DNA of 64,000 nucleotides from Neolewinella lacunae (GTDB lineage: Bacteria; Bacteroidota; Bacteroidia; Chitinophagales; Saprospiraceae). This document shows, piece by piece, positions 45,514 through 53,886 of the stretch (positions within the stretch are counted from its first letter, which is position 1; every line of letters begins with the position of its first letter). The stretch covers positions 27,681 to 91,680 of the forward strand of contig NZ_JACSIT010000083.1 in assembly GCF_014349155.1 (NCBI RefSeq), given 5' to 3'. The notes below the pieces were generated by a model, which had not been told where the DNA came from, searched no databases, and saw only the letters and a list, made by a program, of their open reading frames with translations. Both the position numbers and the translations under genes were made by a program.

Positions 45514-45521
45514 CAAAAGTA
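45514..45521 (-). promoter_or_regulatory. -7 promoter box (TACTTTTG) of the bacteriocin locus
   Basis: An exact TAnnTTTG box on the minus strand, about 100 bases before ATG 45414. It is a candidate operon promoter. Confidence 0.45.
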
Positions 45522-45599
45522 GTACAGCAAAAACATAGCATTCCCCGAAATTTATGGCCTTTCTTCATGGCGTGCTAGTTTTGATGTGAAAAAATTGGG

Positions 45600-45830
45600 C
45601 TATTTCTCGGCTTTTTCCTTCTTCTTGGACTTCGGAACTTTCACTTTCGCAAACAACTCCTCATCTATCCCCAGGGGATACCCTAAGCATTCGTAGATTT
45701 CTTTCTGCTGGGCGGGAGAGAGTGCTCCCCGCTGGATCTTCAGGCCTCAACTGCGCATCCGGTTGTACAGGGTTTTCCTGTCCCAGCCAAACTCGGCCGA
45801 GATCTCTTTCTTGAATTTGTAGCTTAACAT
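45600..45830 (-). pseudogene. Small HTH-like protein gene interrupted by an in-frame TGA
   Basis: From ATG 45830 the frame reads MLSYKFKKEISAEFGWDRKT and continues LYNRMRS. It then meets TGA at codon 28 (45747-45749), resumes in the same frame as GLKIQRGALSPAQQKEIYEC and runs to TAG at 45600. The whole would be a 76-residue protein with an HTH-like N-terminus and a basic tail (KSKKKEKAEK). A single nonsense change is the simplest explanation. No selenocysteine context is visible. Confidence 0.6.
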
Positions 45831-46390
45831 CTGTTTAAGGTTCGGTATTTATAGGTTTATCAATCAACAGTCAATGGAACAACAGCACAAGATTGCCGCT
45901 AGAAGCGCTATCTATCGGCCGGAGGAGGACAGCACCTCGGCCTTCTTCAGTCAGGCATGCCAGTAATCTGGTTGGGACAAATACAGAGGAGAGTGCTCTT
46001 ACAGAATGTCCACCGAACCAGGCGCAGGCTTCAGGCCAGCAACGGGCTAAAAATAAACCTCCCATACCAATTAGCCAAACTGCAAGTCCATTCCGCAGAT
46101 GAACATGACCAAAATCCGGATAAAGCACCTTAATTGGGGTATTAGGGTAATCACTCACCTGCTACAGTTTAATGGCATACTAATTAAGGCACAGCCATCA
46201 GCCCAAAAGAAAGACCGGACGCCAGCCCTCAAGAAGACCGGACCCTTCGAGGTCCTACGGACGCTCAAAGGTCCTTGGGTAGGACCTCGAAGCGTTGCCA
46301 CCCAACGCAGCGCAGCGGAGTCGGTTGGCAACCTTTGAGCGTCCGGCCGTCGTGGAAGCGTCCGGACTTTGCTCCTTTTACCTTCCCCCT
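45831..46390. other. Gene-poor stretch with nested inverted repeats
   Basis: 45871-46158 is open on both strands (95 codons minus, 69 codons plus), but neither looks convincingly coding. At 46246-46343 two inverted repeats interlock: TTCGAGGTCCTA (46246) with TAGGACCTCGAA (46280), and GACGCTCAAAGGT (46260) with ACCTTTGAGCGTC (46331). GTCCGG and CCGGAC words surround them. Confidence 0.5.
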
Positions 46391-46407
46391 GCACCTGCGG
46401 CCGCGCC
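46391..46407 (-). repeat. R1 motif copy 10
   Basis: On the minus strand it reads GGCGCGGCCGCAGGTGC, adjoining the inverted-repeat block. Confidence 0.75.
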
Positions 46408-46411
46408 CAAG

Positions 46412-46560
46412 GAATAGTTCAGTAGTGCAGTAGTTCAGTGGTGCCATAGTGGAGTAGTGGCGTAGTTGCTTAGTCCAATAGTGCTGCCGCTAATGGACTC
46501 CAAGCTTGAACGACCTCCTACTAAACTAGGAACTACTGAACTAGGTACTACTAAACCACC
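46412..46560. repeat. GTAGTTCA-type array with opposing arm
   Basis: Degenerate GTAGTTCA/GTAGTGGC units (46415-46465) face their complements (GAACTACTGAAC, TACTACTAAACC) near 46520-46555, upstream of the MoxR-like gene. Confidence 0.65.
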
Positions 46561-46630
46561 GAACCACCCAACTCCAAAACTATCTCCCCCCACTTGGGTT
46601 TACCTAGCGCAGACCCCGAAATTATCCCCC

Positions 46631-48106
46631 ATGACCAACCCCAAGACCCTCGGCGAATTGAAGGCCAGCGGCTACACATCACGCAGCGTAAAGCAAGAGT
46701 TGCGCGACAACCTGATCAAAAAACTCCAGCGCAAGGAGGAGGTTTTCCCCGGCATCATCGGCTTTGACGACACCGTCTTGCCCGACATCCAGCGCGCCGT
46801 GCTGAGTCGCCACAGCATCCTCCTGCTGGGCCTCCGCGGCCAGGCCAAAACCCGCATCGCCCGGCTTCTGGTCAATCTTCTCGACGAGTACATGCCCGTC
46901 GTGGAAGGCAGCGAACTCAACGACGACCCCCTGGCGCCCATCAGCCGCTACGCCCACGACCTCATCGCCGAGCACGGCGACCAAACCCCCATCGCCTGGG
47001 TACACCGCAACGAACGCTACGTGGAAAAACTGGCGACGCCGGATGTGAGTGTGGCCGACCTCATCGGCGACGTTGACCCCATCAAAGCCGCCACCCTGAA
47101 GCTGACTTACGCCGACGAACGCGTCATCCACTTCGGCCTCGTACCCCGCGCCCACCGGGGCCTTTTCGTCATCAACGAGCTGCCCGATCTTCAGGCCCGC
47201 ATCCAGGTGTCGCTGTTCAACATCCTGCAGGAGGGCGATATCCAGATCCGCGGCTTCAAGCTGCGCCTCCCCCTCGATATCCAGTTCGTCTTCACCGCCA
47301 ACCCCGAAGACTACACCAACCGCGGCAGCATCATCACGCCGCTCAAAGACCGCATCCAGAGCCAGATCCTCACCCACTACCCCAAGACGGTGGAGATCGC
47401 CATGGCCATCACCCGGCAGGAGGCCAACCTGGTAAAGGCCCAGACGGACCGTGTGCAAGTCAGCGACCTGCTCCTCACCATGCTCGAACAACTGGCCTTT
47501 ACGGCCCGCGATAGTGAGTACATCGACGAAAAAAGCGGCGTTTCGGCCCGCCTGAGCATCACGGCGCTGGAAAACCTCATCTCCACCGCCGAGCGCCGCG
47601 CGCTGCTGGCCGGCGACGAAACCACCCAGGCGCGGATTACCGACTTCTGGGGCGTAGTGCCCGCCATCACCGGCAAAGTAGAGCTCGTCTACGAAGGCGA
47701 ACAGGAAGGTGCCTACGGCGTGGCGATGAAACTGCTGGGCCAAAGCATCAAAGCCAGTTTCCTGGCCCACTTCCCCGACCCCGATAGCGTGGCCGCCGAC
47801 GGCCGCACGGGCAGCGACCCCTACGGCATCATTCGGGCCTACTTCAGTGGGGGCAACGTCGCCGAACTCGTCAACGACGCCAGCAACGAGAGTTACCACC
47901 AGGCCCTAGACGGCGTAGCGGGCCTGCGCAAGTTCGTCACCGGCACCTTGGGCGATAAACTTTCCGAAAACGAGGTTTACCTCTACATGGAACTCGTCCT
48001 CCAGGGCCTCGCCGAAATGGAAGTCCTCAGCAAGGAAACTATGGAAAACAGCCTCAGTTTCCGCGATATTCTGGCGGATATGTTTGGGGAGGATGGTGGG
48101 TTTTAA
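46631..48106 (+). CDS. MoxR / magnesium-chelatase-like AAA+ ATPase
   Basis: 491 residues from ATG 46631. The AAA+ domain lies at about 40-290 with a Walker A variant LGLRGQAKTRIAR, a Walker B-like GLFVINELPDL and sensor region FTANPEDYTNRG. A helical C-terminal region has SARLSITALENLISTAERRAL. Family members work as chaperone-like motors, usually with a von Willebrand A-domain partner; none is adjacent. Longer in-frame starts (46466) are in repeat sequence and rejected. Confidence 0.85.
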   Translation: MTNPKTLGELKASGYTSRSVKQELRDNLIKKLQRKEEVFPGIIGFDDTVLPDIQRAVLSRHSILLLGLRGQAKTRIARLLVNLLDEYMPVVEGSELNDDPLAPISRYAHDLIAEHGDQTPIAWVHRNERYVEKLATPDVSVADLIGDVDPIKAATLKLTYADERVIHFGLVPRAHRGLFVINELPDLQARIQVSLFNILQEGDIQIRGFKLRLPLDIQFVFTANPEDYTNRGSIITPLKDRIQSQILTHYPKTVEIAMAITRQEANLVKAQTDRVQVSDLLLTMLEQLAFTARDSEYIDEKSGVSARLSITALENLISTAERRALLAGDETTQARITDFWGVVPAITGKVELVYEGEQEGAYGVAMKLLGQSIKASFLAHFPDPDSVAADGRTGSDPYGIIRAYFSGGNVAELVNDASNESYHQALDGVAGLRKFVTGTLGDKLSENEVYLYMELVLQGLAEMEVLSKETMENSLSFRDILADMFGEDGGF

Positions 48107-48373
48107 ATTTTAAAGCTTCGCTTTTTTTCACCACTCAACTTTTAAAAGCTTCGCTTTTATTTTTTTTCAACACTAAGGGCACTAAGAGCACTAAGGGCAC
48201 TAAGTTTTTTTTACACTAAAAAATTTGGTGAACTTAGTGTTCTCAGTGATTCCAAAAGAACTAGCTCTTAGCCCCTCTTCGTGTTCTTAGTGGTTCAAAA
48301 AAAAGAACGCAGTTCTTTAAAAAAGTGGTTCAAAAACAAGAGCGAAGTTCTTCAAATAAAGTGGTTCAAAAAA
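48107..48373. repeat. R4 CACTAAG repeat cluster between convergent genes
   Basis: Units CACTAAGGGCACTAAGAG (48170-48205) face their complements (CTTAGTGTTCTCAGTG and CTTCGTGTTCTTAGTGGTT, 48230-48298), with AAGCTTCGCTTTT and AAGTGGTTCAAAAA words around. It can fold as a long AT-rich hairpin and probably stops both flanking transcripts. Related words flank both MITE copies. Confidence 0.7.
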
Positions 48374-49702
48374 TCACTCCTCCAGCTGCCGCTGCAACAC
48401 CTCCAGATTAACCCCTTTCGTCTCGGGCATCACCCAGTGCACGAAGGCCAGTTGCCCCAGCATACAAACGGCGAAAAAGGCGAAAATCGGCCCTTGCCCA
48501 AACTGGGCGGAAAAATAGGGAAAAACCCCGCTGATGAGGGCCGCAAAAACCCAGTGGGTACTGCTACCGAGCGAAGCGCCGAGGCTGCGCACTTCGTTGC
48601 CAAAAATCTCACTGATGAACACCCAGATTACCGCCCCCTGGCCAATGGCGTGACTGGCAATAAAGACGAACAGCCAGATCGGTACAATGATGCCCGCCAC
48701 GTTCCCGCTGAAAAATGCGTAGGCCACCGCCCCCAAAGAAAGCAGGTAGCCAAAGGAGCCGAGGTACATCAGTTTGCGGCGGCCTACTAAGTCGATCAGG
48801 TACATCCCCAGCAGGGTGCCGACGACGTTGACCACGCCGATGCCTACGCTCGAGAGTAAGGAGCTGCTGCGTTCCAGTCCGGCGGAGGCGAAGATATCCG
48901 GCGCGTAATAAATCACGGCGTTGATGCCCGAAATCTGGTTGAACAAGGCAAAAAGGAAAGCGTAGAGGATGGGCCGGCGGTATTTGCCGCTGAAAAACTC
49001 GCCCACGCTGGCCGCGCGGTGCCCCTGGTTGGCGGCTTCGATGCTGGCCAGCTCGGCTTCGGCCGTGCTGGCGTCCATCGCCCGCAGGGTGGCGAGGGCT
49101 TCTTCCCGGTTGCCGCCCTTAAGCAACAGCCAGCGCGGACTACGGGGCACAAAGAACAGCAGCACCAGGTAGAGGGTGGCGGGGATGATTTCTACCCCCA
49201 GCATCAGCCGCCAGTTGTTGGCCCAGCCCACCGCATCGATGACGTAGTTGGATAAATAGGCTACCAGAATGCCCACCACCAGGTTGAACTGGAAGGCCGC
49301 CACCAGCTGTCCCCGCAACTTGGCCGGGGCCATCTCGGTAATGTACAGGGGCGCGACCACCGAGCTGGCCCCCACCCCAATGCCTCCGATAAAGCGGAAA
49401 ATGCCGAGCTGCACCACGTCCGCCGCCAGCGCCGAGCCGATGGCGGATACCAAAAAGAGCAGCGCCACCCCAAGCAGGCTGGCCTTGCGCCCGTAGCGGT
49501 TGGCCGGAAAGCCCCCGCAGAGCGCCCCCAGAATGGTACCGTACAGCGCCGCCGCCACCATCTGCCCGAGCGCGGCATCCGAAAGCCCCCACTCCGCTTT
49601 GATGATGCCGTTGACACCGCTGATGACGGCCGTATCGAAGCCGAAGAGAAAACCACCCAGGGCCACGGTGATGGCCCAAAACCAGATTTTTTGCATGTTC
49701 AT
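48374..49702 (-). CDS. Sugar porter, major facilitator superfamily
   Basis: 442 residues and 12 predicted helices. Sugar-porter signatures are present: GFDTAVISG (helix 1), NRYGRKASLL, PLYITEMAPAKLRGQL, PRSPRWLLLKG, NQISGINAVIYYAPDIF, DLVGRRKLMYLG and the C-terminal PETKGVNLE. It imports a hexose or pentose, probably with protons. It is divergent from the lactonase/metallo-hydrolase pair; together these could form a small sugar-catabolic set. Confidence 0.93.
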   Translation of the reverse strand: MNMQKIWFWAITVALGGFLFGFDTAVISGVNGIIKAEWGLSDAALGQMVAAALYGTILGALCGGFPANRYGRKASLLGVALLFLVSAIGSALAADVVQLGIFRFIGGIGVGASSVVAPLYITEMAPAKLRGQLVAAFQFNLVVGILVAYLSNYVIDAVGWANNWRLMLGVEIIPATLYLVLLFFVPRSPRWLLLKGGNREEALATLRAMDASTAEAELASIEAANQGHRAASVGEFFSGKYRRPILYAFLFALFNQISGINAVIYYAPDIFASAGLERSSSLLSSVGIGVVNVVGTLLGMYLIDLVGRRKLMYLGSFGYLLSLGAVAYAFFSGNVAGIIVPIWLFVFIASHAIGQGAVIWVFISEIFGNEVRSLGASLGSSTHWVFAALISGVFPYFSAQFGQGPIFAFFAVCMLGQLAFVHWVMPETKGVNLEVLQRQLEE

Positions 49703-49822
49703 GGGGGTAAGGTATTATTTGATTTTGAAATGACGGGCAAGAGATCTTCCAGCATCCGGCCTGTCTGCTCCGCCCGCGGGCGGGCTGCGAGACTTCTTTG
49801 CGCCCGATCCTTCGTTCCGCCT

Positions 49823-49830
49823 TACCTTTG
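49823..49830 (+). promoter_or_regulatory. -7 promoter box (TACCTTTG)
   Basis: An exact box 43 bases before ATG 49874; it excludes the longer in-frame starts. Confidence 0.55.
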
Positions 49831-49873
49831 GCCCGCTTGGTCCGGTGCCAGGCCCCAAAACCAAAGCCCCAGT

Positions 49874-50917
49874 ATGCTGGTAGTAGGCGGATATACCGAA
49901 AGAATGGACGAGCGCACCCCCGGCACGGCACGGGGCATCTCCCTGTACGACTTTTTTGAGCGCGACGGGCGCTTGCAATTCCTCGCCTTCATGCCCGCCG
50001 TGAACCCGAGTTACGTGGTGGCCAATGCCAAAAAATCCCTCATCTACGCCGTACGCGAAAAATCTGCCGACGCCGGCGCGGCCGTCACCGTCCACAGCAT
50101 CAAGCGCGGCAAAGCGGGCAAAGTTGAATTCCGCCAAATTGCCGAACAGGCCCTGCCCGGAGACGCACCCTGCCACCTGGCCCTCGCGCCCCAGACCCTG
50201 CTCGTCTCCTCCTACGGCAGCGGCCACCTGCACGCCCTGGCCCTCGGACCCGACGGCAACCTGACCGGCGCACGCCAGGACATTTTGCTTTCCGACGCCA
50301 GTCACCCCGGCAGCCACCTCCACTGCAGCGTATTCCAGACGGATAAGCAGCGGGTGCTGGCCATTGACCTGGGCAATGACCGCCTCTGCGTCCTCGATCG
50401 GGCGGCGGATGGCCAGTTGACCTACCGGCCGGAGCTCGACCTGGATTTCCCCGCTGGCCAGGGCCCGCGCCACATCGCGCTCCATCCGGGCGGCAAGCTG
50501 GCCGTCGTCAATGCCGAGCACGTCGGGGTCGTCCACCTGTTGGACGTCAGCCAAGACCAACCCAAGCTGCTCGATACGGCCAACGCGCTGCCCGAGCGGG
50601 TCCTCAACGAAGCCTGGGGCTCGGCCGTCCGCATGGGCCACAGTGGCAAAATGGTCTACGCCGCCGACCGCAACTTCAACGTTATAAACCTCCTCCACCT
50701 CGATGAGCGGGTCGGCAAATTGCAATTCCGCGATACCCTCGCCAGCGGCGGCGTCGCCCCCCGCGACATCGTCATTTCCCCCGACGGCAACTGGCTGCTC
50801 AGCGCGAATACTACCGACAATACCGTCGGCGTTTTCCAGCTAACGGCGCGGAGCGGGGTGGTCCATTACCATACCTTCCGGAAAATCCCCAGCCCCACGA
50901 GCCTGGCCTGGCTCTAA
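49874..50917 (+). CDS. Lactonase-family (6-phosphogluconolactonase-like) beta-propeller
   Basis: 347 residues from ATG 49874 (MLVVGGYTERMD). It is a seven-bladed propeller of the Pgl/YbhE type with repeated motifs NPSYVVANAKKSLIYAV, GQGPRHIALHPGGKLAVV and VAPRDIVISPDGNWLLSAN. Such enzymes hydrolyse sugar lactones. It is 12 bases upstream of the metallo-hydrolase gene (one transcript) and divergent from the sugar porter. Confidence 0.88.
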   Translation: MLVVGGYTERMDERTPGTARGISLYDFFERDGRLQFLAFMPAVNPSYVVANAKKSLIYAVREKSADAGAAVTVHSIKRGKAGKVEFRQIAEQALPGDAPCHLALAPQTLLVSSYGSGHLHALALGPDGNLTGARQDILLSDASHPGSHLHCSVFQTDKQRVLAIDLGNDRLCVLDRAADGQLTYRPELDLDFPAGQGPRHIALHPGGKLAVVNAEHVGVVHLLDVSQDQPKLLDTANALPERVLNEAWGSAVRMGHSGKMVYAADRNFNVINLLHLDERVGKLQFRDTLASGGVAPRDIVISPDGNWLLSANTTDNTVGVFQLTARSGVVHYHTFRKIPSPTSLAWL

Positions 50918-50929
50918 GCTCCTCTCCCT

Positions 50930-52033
50930 ATGAAACCTCACTGGTTACTCGGTCTGGCCCTTCTGCCCGTTGGTTATCTGGCGCGGAAAATGCGCAACGA
51001 CCCGCAATTTGGCGCGGACGCAGGTGCCATGCGCTACGTGGAAGAGCAAGGTTCGGTCGCCTGGCGCAAGGGCTTTTTCCGCAACCTCGATCGTACCCCG
51101 CTGCGGGAAGATCTCCGCAGCCTGCTCGGCGACCTCTACGGCTACCTCAAGGCCAAAAACACCCAACCGACCCGCCCCCTGCCCGTAGGTTTTGCCCAGG
51201 CCGGCACCTACGTGGACCCCGACCAAGACCACCTGACCTGGTACGGCCACTCCGCCCTCCGCCTCGAAACGGACGGAAAGACGATTTTGATCGACCCCAT
51301 GCTGGGAGAATGGGTAGCGCCCGTCCCCTTCCTCGGCCACCGCTTTCCCTACGAAGACTACCATCCCCTGGCCGAGATTGGCGAGATCGACCTCATCATC
51401 TACTCCCACGATCACTACGACCACCTGGACTACGACACCCTCGTCGCCGTCAAAGACCGGACCAAAGCCTTCCTCGTCCCCCTCGGCGTAGCGGCCCACC
51501 TGCTGGCCTGGGGCATACCCCGGGAAAAGATCACGGAACTCGACTGGTGGCAAAGCACCGAGCTGGCCGGCTGCCGCTTTACGGCCACCCCCGCCCGGCA
51601 CTTCAGCGGACGCTCCCCCGGCACCCGCAACAAAACGCTCTGGGCCAGCTTCGTCATCGAAACGGCAAAACACCGCCTTTACTTCGGCGGCGATAGCGGC
51701 TACGGACGCCACTTCAAAATGATCGGCGAACGCTTCGGGCCGTTCGACCTGACGATGCTCGACACCGGCCAGTACCACCACCGCTGGAAGAATGTCCACA
51801 TGCAACCAGAAGAGGCCATCCAGGCCCACGCCGACTTACGGGGCGACATCCTGCTGCCCATCCACTGGGGCGCATTCTCCCTGAGTGACCACCCCTGGTT
51901 CGACCCCGTGCACCGCATTTACCGTGCCGACCAGTCCGAATGCGTCATCACCCCCATGGTGGGCCAACGCTTCGCGCTGGATAGCGTACACGAGTGCCGT
52001 ACCAACTGGTGGGAAGAATCAGGCGTGAGCTAA
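50930..52033 (+). CDS. MBL-fold metallo-hydrolase (NAPE-PLD/UlaG-like)
   Basis: 367 residues. A short hydrophobic N-terminus is followed by a metallo-beta-lactamase domain: WYGHSALRLE, ILIDPMLG, the metal motif SHDHYDHLD, PARHFSGRS, YFGGDSGYG and LPIHWGAF. The Trp-rich SWYGHS and the overall order match N-acyl-phosphatidylethanolamine PLD-like and ascorbate-6-P lactonase-like enzymes. The substrate is unknown. R1 copy 11 encodes residues 28-33 (GADAGA) just after the N-terminal segment. Confidence 0.88.
   Translation: MKPHWLLGLALLPVGYLARKMRNDPQFGADAGAMRYVEEQGSVAWRKGFFRNLDRTPLREDLRSLLGDLYGYLKAKNTQPTRPLPVGFAQAGTYVDPDQDHLTWYGHSALRLETDGKTILIDPMLGEWVAPVPFLGHRFPYEDYHPLAEIGEIDLIIYSHDHYDHLDYDTLVAVKDRTKAFLVPLGVAAHLLAWGIPREKITELDWWQSTELAGCRFTATPARHFSGRSPGTRNKTLWASFVIETAKHRLYFGGDSGYGRHFKMIGERFGPFDLTMLDTGQYHHRWKNVHMQPEEAIQAHADLRGDILLPIHWGAFSLSDHPWFDPVHRIYRADQSECVITPMVGQRFALDSVHECRTNWWEESGVS
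51011..51027 (+). repeat. R1 motif copy 11 (inside the metallo-hydrolase gene)
   Basis: GGCGCGGACGCAGGTGC preceded by CAATTT. It is translated as GADAGA, a different frame from the other coding copies. Confidence 0.7.
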
Positions 52034-52050
52034 AAAGTACCAATCCAACG

Positions 52051-52206
52051 ACAGGTTGAGGGTATGCACCCCAGATTTTCACTAATCCTCAGCTGTTTAG
52101 ATCGCAATGGTTTCTTGGGACTACCGAACTACAGAACTACAATACTACCTTCTAATCTCCGTTGAAGACCAATTAGTTGTAATTCTTGCAAAAGCTCAAC
52201 CTCACG
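52051..52206 (+). repeat. R2 element copy A3
   Basis: The left module has ATTTTCACTAATCCTCAGCT and TTTAGATCGCAATGGTTT. The core is short (CTACCGAACTACAGAACTAC). The right module has CCGTTGAAGACCAATTAGTT and AGCTCAACCTCACG. AGGTTGAG at 52053 and CTCAACCT near 52195 form short terminal inverted repeats. Confidence 0.8.
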
Positions 52207-52222
52207 TTGAAGGTGCAAGGCC

Positions 52223-52405
52223 TTACTCCCGGATCGTCCGCAACAAACTCATGCCCGTCAGAAAAAAGATGACCCCGATGATGGCCACCCCGTAGGGATT
52301 CTGGCCAAAGGCCTGCGACTTATTAAAAATCGCGATTACCCCCACGGCCATACCGATGGCACCCACCAGGGTAAAACCGATGCCGATGGTTTGCTTGCTT
52401 TTCAT
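52223..52405 (-). CDS. Small two-helix membrane protein
   Basis: 60 residues from ATG 52405 (MKSKQTIGIGFTLVGAIGMA). Two hydrophobic helices (about 6-26 and 36-54) are joined by NKSQAFGQNPYG, and the tail is basic (LLRTIRE). No named family. It follows an R2 element convergently. Upstream, 52520-52600 holds a repeated word GCAGCATCCGTAATCCGGGG (two copies). Confidence 0.6.
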   Translation of the reverse strand: MKSKQTIGIGFTLVGAIGMAVGVIAIFNKSQAFGQNPYGVAIIGVIFFLTGMSLLRTIRE

Positions 52406-52616
52406 TCCTTGCGTTTTTGTGGCGCGAAGATAACCAGCCTCCCATGAACACCAGCGCAAATCCAAAGCGAAAGAACCCACTCCCGTAGCCTCCCGTAACT
52501 GACCCCGTAGGGGTCGAACCTTAATAACCCCGGATGAAGGATGCGCAGCATCCGTAATCCGGGGCTCCTCCACCCACGCAGCATCCGTAATCCGGGGGGC
52601 TCACGCAAAACGCAAC

Positions 52617-53777
52617 CTACGCCTCCTCGCTGGGTGCCATATCCAGGGTCGAAAGGTCAATGCCCATAGACTCCGCCCGCTTACGCCAGTGCTCGCGGGC
52701 CAGATCCTGCATGTCGCGGCTGGTATCCATCTCGTCCATGATCTCCAGGCCGAGGAGGGTTTCCATGGCGTCTTCCATCGTCACGAGGCCTTCCATGCCG
52801 CCGAATTCATCGACAACCAGCGCAATGGGCTGCCGGCGGGCCAGCATCAGGTCGATAAGTTTATGGAGGGTGGTAGACTGAGGAACCATCAGCAATTCCC
52901 GGGCCAGGGAGCGCAAGGGTTCGTTCTGCCGCTGCTCAATGATGGCCTTGTACACCATGTCTTTGAGGACGTAGCCTTCTACCTGGTCGCGGGTCTCCCC
53001 GAAGATGGGGTAGCGGCTGAAGGGGCTGTTGTTGTACTTCTCGTAAAATTCCTGGATGGTCATCGCCGCCTTGGCCCCCATCACTACGGTGCGGGGCGTC
53101 ATTACGTCGTGGGCCGTCAGGGTTTCAAAGTTGAGCAGGTTCCGCAAAATACGTCCTTCCTCCGCCTTGAGTTCGCCGTTTTCCGCCTGGGCCTCGGCCA
53201 TGGCGATGAACTCCGTGCGGGTCAGGGCAGTGCCGTGGGGGTCATCGCCCCGTAGCAGCAGTTTCTTGATTTGGTCAGAAAGCCAGATGAAGCCCGTCCA
53301 GGTAAAAATCTTTACCATGACGTTGAGGGAGGCCACGGTAAAGGGTGCCAACTGCTTCCAGTACGTTGCCCCCAGGTTCTTGGGGATGATTTCGGAAAGG
53401 ATCAGGATGGCCAGCGTCATGACGATGGACACGATGATTTCGTAGCTGACGGGAATTGGATGGAGCGCAAAAAGGCCCAGTACGTCAACTTCCGGCAGGG
53501 GAATGGTAAAGGCCAGATCGCCCTCGAAAGCAGCTCCGGTACTCGCGCCCACCAGGATCGCCCCTACCGTGTGCGCCACCGTATTCAGGGAGAGGATGGC
53601 CGTAAGCGGCGCGTTGACGTCTTTCTTGAATTTCTGGAGCAACTCCCCCGTTAGCCCTCCTTCCTGCACTTTCATTTGCACGTAAGAGGGGCTCACCGAT
53701 AGCAGTACCGCCTCCCAAACCGAACACAGAAAAGAAACGACGATGGAAATGAGGGCAAAAAGCAGGAGGGTGGTCAT
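52617..53777 (-). CDS. DUF21/CBS-domain membrane protein (CNNM/CorC-type)
   Basis: 386 residues from ATG 53777. The N-terminal DUF21/CNNM membrane domain (about 1-170) includes VWEAVLLSVSP, ILSEIIPKNLGA and helices. Two CBS domains (about 205-330; VMTPRTVVMG, SRYPIFGETRDQVEGYV, LVVDEFGGMEGLVTMED) follow. Relatives transport or sense Mg/Co ions. No CorC-HlyC C-terminal FAD-like domain is present, so it is the short form. Confidence 0.9.
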   Translation of the reverse strand: MTTLLLFALISIVVSFLCSVWEAVLLSVSPSYVQMKVQEGGLTGELLQKFKKDVNAPLTAILSLNTVAHTVGAILVGASTGAAFEGDLAFTIPLPEVDVLGLFALHPIPVSYEIIVSIVMTLAILILSEIIPKNLGATYWKQLAPFTVASLNVMVKIFTWTGFIWLSDQIKKLLLRGDDPHGTALTRTEFIAMAEAQAENGELKAEEGRILRNLLNFETLTAHDVMTPRTVVMGAKAAMTIQEFYEKYNNSPFSRYPIFGETRDQVEGYVLKDMVYKAIIEQRQNEPLRSLARELLMVPQSTTLHKLIDLMLARRQPIALVVDEFGGMEGLVTMEDAMETLLGLEIMDEMDTSRDMQDLAREHWRKRAESMGIDLSTLDMAPSEEA

Positions 53778-53886
53778 GGCGCTAGCGGGGCGATTCTCGG
53801 GCAAAAGTATTACTTATACCGGGGAAGCGGGACTTTTTCATTTCCCTGGTATAAGTTACTGCCTTTAGTACGGAAACGGCAGCCCC

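Noticed and set aside
45747..45749. TGA as a selenocysteine codon
   Set aside because: No SECIS-like hairpin is evident after the TGA and the family context (small HTH protein) gives no reason for selenocysteine.
45871..46158. 95-codon minus frame (and 69-codon plus frame) beside the TGA-broken gene
   Set aside because: One hydrophobic stretch only, no start signal, and both strands open over the same bases; left as unassigned sequence.
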